Shown here in pieces: positions 55,972-64,000 of a stretch of DNA of 64,000 nucleotides. Under the pieces are notes generated by a model. That model ran no database searches. It was not told the origin of the DNA and worked only from the letters and a program-made list of their open reading frames with translations. Source of the DNA: Hirundichthys speculiger (Eukaryota; Chordata; Actinopteri; Beloniformes; Exocoetidae); the NCBI GenBank assembly GCA_018398805.1, contig JAGFBZ010000725.1, forward strand, positions 62,001-126,000. Reading direction: 5' to 3'. The stretch's first letter is position 1. Each line of letters starts with the position of its first letter. The translations under genes were made by a program, and so were the position numbers.

Positions 55972-56865
55972 ATGAGCCACATGAAAATGACAAGAAAAGG
56001 CAAGGGGCAAAAACCCGAAAAGAGCCCATGTGAGGAAGATTTCGTCGAAAAAGATGCCAACATGGAGACGGCTGAGCAAGCAGATGCTACTGCGGCTAGT
56101 TCTTCTGCTGTTAACTTTGAGACCCCGGCTACCAACGAAAACATTCTTGCGGCGATTCGGCAAATGAAAAGTGCCGTTGACAATGGATTTGACGAGCTCA
56201 AAGGGTCCCTTTCCAGCCTTAAATCAGCTTTATCAGCCGTCAGTGATCGTGTGTCGACAACAGAAGACGCCATTGAAACGCATGAAAAACGTCTCGACGA
56301 GCTGGAGCGGCGACAGGAGAGCCTAGCTTCCCAGTGTATGCTACAACAAGCTAAAATAGACGACCTGGAAGCCTGCTCCCGCAGGCAAAACATTCGCATA
56401 ATCGGGATAAAAGAGAAAGTTGAGCACGGCAGGCCAACGGAGTTCGTTGCCAAGTTACTACCTGAGCTGCTGGGAGAAGAGCACTCCGACCACCCAGTGG
56501 ACGTGGACCGGGCTCATCGGACCGCAGCGCCAGCTAGAGACGGGAAACCGAGAACGATCGTCGCCAGGCTGCACCGCTTCCAGGTAAAGGAGCTGGTACT
56601 GAGGCTCGCGAGGGAGAAGGCACCGCTACAGTACGACGGACGTCCTGTATACATATTTCCCGACCTAACGTCAGCAATCATGAAGAAGCGGATGGCTTTT
56701 CAGCATATCAAAGAGAAGTGCAGAGCCAGGAAAATACGGTGTGGCTTCAGGCATCCGGCAAGGTTCGTGGTCACGGTCAACGACAACACGGGCACCTTCA
56801 GTTCCCCGGCCGAAGCCGAAAAATTCCTGAGTCGGGAGGCCCAGGATTGGGACACAGACACCTGA
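55972..56865 (+). CDS. L1 ORF1 protein
   Basis: 297 residues. A charged N-terminus (KGKGQKPEKSPCEEDF) is followed by a coiled coil from about residue 50 to 140 (heptads such as LSSLKSALSAVSDRVSTTED and LDELERRQESL). Then comes the RRM-type core SRRQNIRIIGIKE with VDVDRAHR, and a C-terminal domain PRTIVARLHRFQVKELVL. Length and order match vertebrate L1 ORF1p, which trimerises and coats L1 RNA. No stop or frameshift is visible. The start at 55,972 (MSHMKM) may instead be the next in-frame ATG. It is an intact frame of a transposon, not a host gene. Confidence 0.9.
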   Translation: MSHMKMTRKGKGQKPEKSPCEEDFVEKDANMETAEQADATAASSSAVNFETPATNENILAAIRQMKSAVDNGFDELKGSLSSLKSALSAVSDRVSTTEDAIETHEKRLDELERRQESLASQCMLQQAKIDDLEACSRRQNIRIIGIKEKVEHGRPTEFVAKLLPELLGEEHSDHPVDVDRAHRTAAPARDGKPRTIVARLHRFQVKELVLRLAREKAPLQYDGRPVYIFPDLTSAIMKKRMAFQHIKEKCRARKIRCGFRHPARFVVTVNDNTGTFSSPAEAEKFLSREAQDWDTDT

Positions 56866-57232
56866 CAACATCGTGATTTGGACTGAATCTTGACTGGTAA
56901 TATGGCCATATTTCATTATAATCTGGGTGAGGTTAAATACCTTGTTATTGTGAACATTTTTTTTTTCCTTTGGTGGTTTGCTCCAGGATCTGTATGGAGT
57001 GAGGCAGTTAATGCTAACCTGGGCTCTTCTCCAGCTCCAGTGTTCAGCTTTGACTTTGAGTTTGGGGTATGGATACACCGCCTGTGGGTTTGTTTTCCTC
57101 CCGGAACATGTTTTTATGTTCAGAGACTGCTCAGTGTTCTCTCTTTTCAGCACATCAGTTTTCTTAGTTCACTACACATTTCTCTTTTTTCATGGTCAGA
57201 TAATAAGTAATTTTCCATTGTAGACAACATTT

Positions 57233-60200
57233 ATGTCAAGAGGTCCAAGAAAACACAGTGATGAAGAAATTACTCTAGTCAGTTGGAATGTAAGGGGGAT
57301 GAATAGCCCATTAAAAAGAGGAAAAGTGTATACCCATTTACGTACACTAAAGGCTGATATATGTTTCCTTCAGGGAACGCATATTAAAAAAAAATCTGCT
57401 AAAATATTGTGTCCCTCATGGGCATCTCATGTTTTCCAATCAAACTTTAGTACTAAAGCAAGAGGTGTTGCAATCTTTATTAAGAAAAATATTCCTTTTG
57501 TACATACCCAAACTATTTCTGATGACAGAGGTAGATATTTAATTGTTAGTGGAAAATTAAACTCAATACCGGTAACCTTGATAAATTTATATGGCCCCAA
57601 TTTTGATGACCCTATTTTCTTTCAAAATCTTTTCAATACCATATCAAATATGTCCAACACAAATTTAATTCTAGGCGGAGACTTTAACTGTGTTCTGGAT
57701 TCGGTCCTTGATCGACAACACTCCAAAATTAATGCATCAAAGAACAGTATCACTCTTGATAATCTAATTCAGTCTCCCCTGGCAAATCCTGAAAAAATTA
57801 ACGAATGTTTTGCTAATTTTTATGAACAGGTTTATCAGTCACAGGGTGGATCAGACCCAGGGAGTATGGAAATTTTTTTTGAAAATCTAGGACTGCCTAG
57901 CCTGTCAAGAGAATCTTCCTCCTCATTAGATGCAGACATTAATTTGAATGAGATAGTAGAAGTGATTTCCTCTCTCCCCAACAACAAGGCAGCAGGGCCA
58001 GATGGCTTTTGCATTGAATTCTTCAAGGTATTTAATCACAAACTTTCTCCACTTATACTAAGAATGCTTATCCACTCACTGGCAGTCTCCAAGCTGCCCC
58101 CTACTCTATACAAAGCCAATATTTCACTCATACCTAAACCTGGGCGTGACCCTAACCTGGTCTTTTCATATCGTCCTATCTCCCTACTTCCTATTGAAAC
58201 CAAAATTCTTGGGAAAGTCTTAGCCAATAGATTAAAGGAGCACATCTGTTCTATAATTCACCCTGACCAAACAGGTTTCATGCCAGGCAGACATATGTAC
58301 TTTAATTTGCGCCGTCTGCTCCATATTCTGTATACAGAACACATTGAAGAATCAGTGATAATTTCTTTAGACGCACAGCGTGCCTTTGATCAAGTTGAAT
58401 GGCCCTATATGATGTTTACACTAAAAAAATTTGGTTTTGGGCCCTCCTTTATGAAGTGGATTGAGCTTATTTATTCGCATCCAACTGCCTCTGTCATAAC
58501 CAACCAAAATATCTCCCCCCCTTTTGCAATCAGTCGCGGGACCCGTCAGGGATGCCCCCTCTCCCCTTTCCTGTTCTCGATTGTTATAGAACCGTTAGCA
58601 GCTTGCATTAGGCAAAGCCATCTAATATCTCCTATTGACATCCATGGACAAGAACATCATATCTCGCTGTACGCGGATGATATTCTTTTGTTCATCTCTC
58701 ATCCCCAAGCCTCCATACCACATCTTTTGACTTTAATTAGCAACTTTGGCAGATTCTCTGGATTTTCTGTTAACTGGGATAAAGAGCGAGCTAATGCCAA
58801 TCTCTGATGAAGTTGATATGACATATATACAGTCAACTCCTTTTAAGATGGCATTTAAAGATTTCTCATATCTAGGTATAACTGTCACGAAAAACCCAGA
58901 GGACCTTCTACAAAAGAATTGGCAAAATAAAGTCGAGCAGCTTAAACAAAGTATAAATTTCTGGAAGACTCTCCCTATCTCTCTTGTTGGTAAGGTTAAC
59001 GCAATTAAGATGATTGCGCTGCCACGTTTCCTACATCTTTTTCAGTCCCTGCCATGTTACATCGCCTAGTATTACTTTAAACAATTAGGTTCAATCATAG
59101 TACCTTTCCTTTGGAACTATAAAGCCATCAGAATCTCCAAAAAACACCTGTGTAAACCCAAAGATGCAGGTGGCTTTGTCTTGCCAAACTTTAAAATGTA
59201 TTACTGGGCGGCTCATCTATCTATACTTGCTTGGTGGAGGAAAGGCCCCCCCTCTTCATCACACTCCTGTCCTGCTTGGCTTAGCCTAGAACGATCACTA
59301 TGTCACAAGACCTCCTTGCTAGCATTGCTGAATAATCCCACCAAAATCAAGAAGTCACAGTATAATAACAGTTTTGTAATCAATGGTACTATACATACAT
59401 GGGAGCAGATAAAGCTTCATATCAAGGCCCCAAGTGTATATATTGATACTCCAATTTGTGAAAATCACGCTTTCACCCCTGGCCTAGATAATATTGCTTT
59501 TGCTGCTTGGAAACAGAAAGGCATTAATAACATAAATGATTTGTATATAGGGGGAAATTTTGCTTCATTTACGCAGCTACAAGCTAAATATGGAATACCT
59601 GGCTCGAGTTTTTTCAGGTTTCTACAGATTAGAGATTTTGTTAAAAAAATGTACCAAATTTTGAAGTACTGAAAAAACATAATGCCCTAGAGAGTATTAG
59701 TAGCTGGGAGCCGGGCACTTGTGGAGCAATCTCTGTTTTTTATCAAATGCTTCATGATGGAATACCAGTAAATTCAGAAACATACAAGAAAGCGTGGACA
59801 GAGGACTTGAATGTGGAAATAACTGATGAGATTTGGGGAGAATGTCAACGGAATATACAAAAGTGTTCAGTTAACACCAGGCACAATTTGATACAGTATA
59901 AAGTGCTCCATAGACTCCATTACTCGCAAGAAAAGCTGCATAAATTCTATCCAGATGTCCAACCAACATGTAACAGATGTAAATCTTCAATAGGAACTCT
60001 AGCACATTCATTCTGGACATGTAGTAAACTTTATTTGTTTTGGAAATGTATTTTTCTGTGTTTTTCAAAGGCTTATGGTAAAAATCTGGCTCCCAACCCC
60101 CTTGTTGCCATTCTAGGGGCCACAAGTGTCCTTTCTTCTATTAATAAGTTTGAAAAAAGAGCAGTTCAATTTGGGATGGTGATCGCTAAAAAGCTGATTT

Positions 60201-60367
60201 TACGAGCATGGAAAACGGACTCTGTGCCTACTTATAACCTATGGCTGGGAGAACTGTCAAACACTTTACACCTGGAGAGACTGAGGTTCTACAACGAAGA
60301 TAGAGGGGATATGTTCGATAAAACATGGGACCCTGTTCTTAACTACCTTAAAAATGTGAACTCATAG
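57233..60367 (+). pseudogene. L1 ORF2 (endonuclease and reverse transcriptase), deleted and frameshifted
   Basis: 57,250-57,775 encodes the first part of the endonuclease (VSWNVRGMNSPLKRGK, LINLYGPNFDD, LGGDFNCVLDS). The frame then jumps to PEKINECFANFYEQVYQ, which marks an in-frame deletion removing the end of the endonuclease (its SDH motif) and the linker. The reverse transcriptase follows: NNKAAGPDGFCIEFFK, YRPISLLPIETKILGKVL, LDAQRAFDQVEWPYM, GTRQGCPLSPFLFSI and ISLYADDILLFI. A frameshift near 58,790, stops near 59,067 and 59,670, and a further shift break the C-terminus, which still shows CNRCKSSIGTLAHSFWTC (zinc-knuckle-like) and ends KNVNS. Not active in cis. Confidence 0.9.
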
Positions 60368-60699
60368 ACACTGGCTATTGTACTAAGCCTCACAGTGCAA
60401 ACAAGTATGATCTCTTTATATGTCCACAGACCCACTTATTTTTACTATACTTATTTTTTCAGTAGTTATATTCCATGTATAGTGGATGATCATTTCATGA
60501 CCATGAAATATTGTTGTAACGTTTGATGTGCAGTGTTCCTTTCTTTCTTTTTTTTTTCTTCTCTTTTTCTTTTCTCTTCCTTATTTCATATCCTATATAT
60601 ATGTATATATTTATATATACATATATATATTTTTTCCTTTTTTCTATATGTTGAAAATCAATAAATATATATTAAAAAAAAAAAAAATGTTGGAATTAC

Positions 60700-61546
60700 A
60701 ACGGCTGCATGGAAACAATACATGTCAATGTTGACCAGGAACGCCTTTGTAGATGTTTTTCATTACACTGGGACACAGCAAGAAGAAACCAATAACTGTT
60801 TCTTTAAATGTAGTTAAAGCCATTCTCTGATAAACACCTGTTTACGTAATTTTACATATTATGTATAATTCAGAATCAAAAATAACCGGATAAGTCTGTG
60901 TTATACGGGAATACTGGTGGTCATGTAGGAACAAGATCAAGGGTATGGCCCAGACAGTGAGTAGGGCCTGGAGCGGTATGCCACAATAAAAAGGACCAGC
61001 TCCTGTTATATCACCATGGTGATTGTTGAGGACATATTTGTACAGCTCGTTGACTGAGGTTGGCCATTTTCCAAACCACTACTGGTTCATACTGGTTTTT
61101 TAAATGTACCCAGGAAGTGTGCAACTCGTGGAAAATTTTCAAGTGAGCAACTGACCAGCATGAGCCCCATTCTGTCCTGCAAAAACCGGTCACAACGATC
61201 GCGTTGCCAATGTCCCCGTGGACCAAGCTAATCACTTTTGTGACTGTCAGATAGAGATGGAACCAATCCGACCCATTTAAAGTATCAGGATACTGGAATA
61301 ACAACGCAGTTAAAAAAGATCCAATTCAACTTCAGTTTTTACTGCTGAAATATCCTACTTGGTTTATCTTGTTCAAATGAAGCATTGTCATTTTTAACTT
61401 ATTTGAAGGGCTGGATTATGTAGAAGATTCGGAAGTTTATTTTTTTTCAGCAGTATTTGCACATTTATTGCAAATATTCAATTAAAAAAAACAAAACAAG
61501 AACCTTTAAAATTGGAGACACTATCAGTTATCAGTATATTCTGAGT
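60700..61546. other. Spacer upstream of gene 2 and the L1, no gene seen
   Basis: A 97-codon minus-strand frame (61,011-61,304) is present but resembles no protein I recognise. No membrane-anchor exon of the relic at 61.6 kb was found here. Confidence 0.4.
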
Positions 61547-61549
61547 GGA

Positions 61550-61665
61550 AAATCGAGCGGCTGCTGACCTGAACTCCAGCTTCTCTTTTGTCTCTGAGAT
61601 GGATCAGACGCCTCCCTGAGAGCACCTGGCTCCAGGAGGACAGGTGATGGACAGGTGATGTAGTC
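61550..61665 (-). pseudogene. Relic of a ZP-family exon 12 upstream of gene 2
   Basis: Begins after an intact CTGCAG acceptor with GACTACATCACCTG (gene 2: GTCTACATCACCTG) and shares CCAGGTGCTCTCAGGGA. It then reads RDKREAGVQV in one frame, matching the furin-site region HRGKREAGAE of gene 2. Cysteine codons and frame are lost in the first half. Same orientation as gene 2. It represents the 3' part of another family member lying upstream; the rest is outside the window or destroyed. Confidence 0.82.
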
Positions 61666-61711
61666 CTGCAGACAAACAGCTGGAAATTTCTTTTAAAATC
61701 TTCTTCACTCC

Positions 61712-62067
61712 CTCCACCAAGGAGGTTATGTTTTTGCCGATGTTTATCTGTCTGTTTGTGTACAAGATAACTCAATAAGTTAAGGATGGATTTTGATGAA
61801 ATTTTCAGGAGTTGTCAGAAATGTGAAAAGGAAGAACTGATTCGGAAGAAATCCTGGATTCTGGATCACTTTCAAATTTTTGATAACAATGCGGTCAATG
61901 GGGCCGAAAATTTGGTTTCTCAATATCTCCATTAATTATTGCCCAAAACTCTTGAAATTTGACTGAGGGATTGACAATGGGAACCTCTATCAAATTTCAA
62001 AGGCTGATCTGGATCCGATCCAGAATGCAGATTTTAGCTCAATCTGTAAATCACTTTATGGGGGAAA
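61712..62067. repeat. Dispersed fish repeat, unsplit copy (inverted relative to 30,355)
   Basis: Begins CCTCCACCAAGGAGGTTATG and includes GATGAAATTTTCAGGAGTTG and GGGATTGACAATGGGAACCT. It serves as the empty-site reference for the RTE-like LINE at 30,683. The right end is cut by an LTR-like sequence at 62,068. Confidence 0.75.
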
Positions 62068-62500
62068 TGTCGTGTCGAGATGTCGGGAGATTGTCGTGGA
62101 AAATTATCTGAAGAAGAATCCAAGTAGAATGACAAATATAACAACTGCGTTCACAATGTTTTATTAAGTCAAGTCAGAAGAAAAAAATCATGCGCATGGA
62201 GAGAGACTCAAAAGATTTCTCTATGGCAAAGACAGAGAGACAGACTTTTAAGCAGCAGCACCAGAAGTCCATATATGGTCATGTTGTATTACTGATAGTC
62301 TACCTTCTCGTTAGTTTCATATCTAGTATTTGACCTTGCAGCTGCCTGCGAGAACAGGATGCTCTTTCAGTTGCAAAGATACAATAGCACACGAACATAA
62401 GCTGATGTGCAGACGAGTATAAAAGGTTATATGAGATCAGATGCAGGTTATATGAGGTTAGCTGCATTTTAGGATAAATGAGCCTAAATTTCATTTATAA
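62068..62500 (-). mobile_element. Probable LTR of an endogenous retroelement
   Basis: Read on the minus strand, a purine-rich ATCAAAAGGGGAATTA tract (polypurine-tract-like, 62,498-62,513) precedes a unit that contains TATAACCTTTTATACTC. The unit then has ACTTAATAAAACATTGTG (polyadenylation signal) and ends TCTCGACACGACA, abutting the interrupted repeat at 62,067. The left limit is uncertain, and no second LTR or coding region was seen. Confidence 0.45.
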
Positions 62501-62925
62501 TTCCCCTTTTGATCCACTAGGATCAACACTAATGGAGAGGAACATATAAAAATCAACACAACTAAAACACCAAAAAGGGAAAAAATACTACAAAATTACC
62601 TAAATAAATAACCACACAATAAAAATGGCAGAAAGGCAGAAAACAACATCATAGGTAAAATGATGAAATGGGGAGATGTAATAACAGCCAGGAACACTTC
62701 AAAACTGGCACAATTGAGGTTTAAGGCAGTTCATCATTAATGGCTAAGGAAATACCTCACAGAGCATCTTTTGACCTAGAAGTAATGTTTTCTTCACACA
62801 AAGTAACCATGAAACGGGAATCTGAGCCACCGGACCAGGCTCAGATCCAGAAACCCCAGCATGAGTCGACGTCCGGTTGGTTCTTCTTCTTCTTTTATTA
62901 AGATTAAAAGATTAAAGAGATTAAA
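62501..62925. other. Spacer, possibly internal sequence of the adjoining retroelement
   Basis: A-rich DNA without open frames of note, next to the polypurine-like tract. It ends at the truncated LINE. Confidence 0.35.
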
Positions 62926-64000
62926 TCAAGAACTCCCAAAATACAAGCAACACATCAGCTGTCCCACCAGAGGCAGCAACACTCTGGACCACTGCTACAC
63001 CATCAAAGGAGCATACCACTCCGTTCCCCGAGCAGCTGTGGGACACTCTGACCACTGCTTGGTCCACCTCATCCCCACGTACAGGCAGAAGCTAAAAACT
63101 GCCAAGCCTGTGGTGAGGACTGTGAGTAAGTGGACCAACGAGGCAAAGCAGGAACTACAGGCCTGCTTTGACTGCACAGACTGGAGTGTCTTTGAAGCTG
63201 CTAACAATAACCTGGATGACCTGACAGACACTGTAACGTCCTACATCAGCTTCTGTGAGGACATGTGTGTACCGACCAAAACATTCCGGACTTTTAACAA
63301 TAACAAGCCGTGGTTCACTGCCAGACTGCGCCAGCTCCGCCAGGCCAAGGAGGAGGCCTACAGGAGTGGGGACAGGGTCCTGTACCGGCAGGCCAGGAAC
63401 ACTCTGAACAGGGAAATCAGAGCAGCTAAGAGAAGCTACTCTGAGAAGCTGAAAAACCAGTTCTCAGCCAACGACCCTGCTTCAGTGTGGAGGGGCCTGC
63501 GGACAATCACCAACTACAAAAGACCCTCCCCCCGCATCGAGGCAAACAAAGACCTGGCCAACGACCTCAACACCTTCTACTGCAGATTTGAGAGGGACAA
63601 CTTCACACCCCTCACCCAGCCACCACTCATCCAGACCAGCAGTACGACTACCCCCGTCACACCTCCAGTCGCACTTCAACCTGCACCCCCGGTCCCACTC
63701 AGAGTGCATGCAGAGGAGGTGAGCCAGATCTTCAAGAAGCAGAAGATCAGGAAAGCACCAGGCCCAGACAGAGTGTCACCCTCCTGTCTCAAAGCCTGTG
63801 CCGACCAGCTGGCTCCTGTCTTCACCAGGATTTTCAACAGCTCACTGGAGCTGTGTGAAGTCCCCTCCGTGTTCAAGCGCTCCACCATCATCCCAGTCCC
63901 CAAGAAACCCTCCATCACAGGACTGAATGACTACAGACCGGTGGCTCTAACGTCTGTGGTCATGAAGTCCTTTGAAAGACTTGTGTTGAGCCACCTGAAG
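62926..64000 (+). mobile_element. 5'-truncated L2/Jockey-superfamily LINE, open frame running off the window
   Basis: One uninterrupted frame runs from about 62,930 to the right edge, some 355 codons. It starts in the C-terminal part of the endonuclease (LPKYKQHISCPTRGSNTLDH and LGHSDH-like [13 protein letters not shown]), passes a K/R-rich linker (NNNKPWFTARLRQLRQAKEE, and SANDPASVWRGLRTITNY), and reaches the first RT motifs (RKAPGPDRVSPSCLKACA, RSTIIPVPKKP, LNDYRPVALTSVVMKSFER). The catalytic YADD lies beyond the edge. The absence of stops over more than 1 kb suggests a young copy. The L2/Jockey label is from memory of fish elements. Confidence 0.85.

Larger units (their letters stand above)
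55859..60684 (+). mobile_element. L1 retrotransposon with complete 5' end and perfect target duplication
   Basis: Starts GGGGGGAAGATGGCGG, a typical fish L1 5' end, and ends in an A-run. It is flanked by the exact 15-bp duplication AAATGTTGGAATTAC (55,844-55,858; 60,685-60,699). ORF1 is intact; ORF2 has an internal deletion and several breaks. It lies about 370 bp upstream of the start of gene 2, in the opposite orientation. Confidence 0.95.

Noticed and set aside
61011..61304. 97-codon minus-strand frame upstream of gene 2
   Set aside because: No domain, signal peptide or membrane segment was seen, and it cannot be tied to the ZP relic beside it.

Overview
The window is vertebrate nuclear DNA, almost certainly from a ray-finned (teleost) fish. 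The signs are spliced genes with GT/AG introns, a zona-pellucida-domain gene family whose layout is typical of teleosts, and a dense mix of fish-type transposons: many hAT elements and MITEs, Tc1-like elements, L1, RTE-like, L2/Jockey-like and restriction-like-endonuclease LINEs, and solo LTRs. There is no bacterial or viral gene organisation and no CRISPR array.

Host genes. Both recognisable host genes lie on the minus strand and belong to one family: secreted or type I membrane ZP-domain glycoproteins with a cysteine-rich N-terminal module. Gene 1 enters at the left edge; its promoter, exon 1 (1237-1365) and exon 2 (47-252) are present and the rest is outside. Gene 2 can be followed exon by exon from about 55.49 kb to its stop at 33,262 (13 exons, every junction with matching phase). 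It has an N-terminal module, a mucin-like linker with 14-residue repeats, two furin-type sites, ZP-N and ZP-C halves, a transmembrane segment and a short tail. Its first exon seems to carry a frameshift between signal peptide and mature protein. Relics of further copies lie at 23.5 kb (ZP-C exon plus intron) and 61.6 kb (the exon with the second furin site), so the window is a decayed tandem array of at least four related units.

Repeats. The gap between genes 1 and 2 (1.4-33 kb) and the introns of gene 2 are packed with mobile DNA. At least fourteen hAT-type insertions were delimited by terminal inverted repeats and 8-bp target duplications, several nested. In the 13.17-18.47 kb element a BED-finger exon is split by a second hAT carrying its own two-exon transposase, and the flank carries a third, small MITE. 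A near-complete L1 (55.86-60.68 kb) sits just upstream of gene 2. Intron 4 of gene 2 holds about 4.9 kb of a 37-bp minisatellite (roughly 130 units), interrupted by two hAT elements that used the repeat unit as target.

Other low-complexity tracts are a 1.7-kb GCTGCTCCA-type array (26.15-27.9 kb), an 18-bp array (19 kb), a 52-bp array in intron 7, and several microsatellites. No unambiguous new molecular system was found. The strongest leads are the minisatellite with its built-in palindrome and regulatory-like motifs, the BED-only hAT elements, a GC-rich retroposon of about 0.8 kb present three times, and the fast-decaying ZP gene array.
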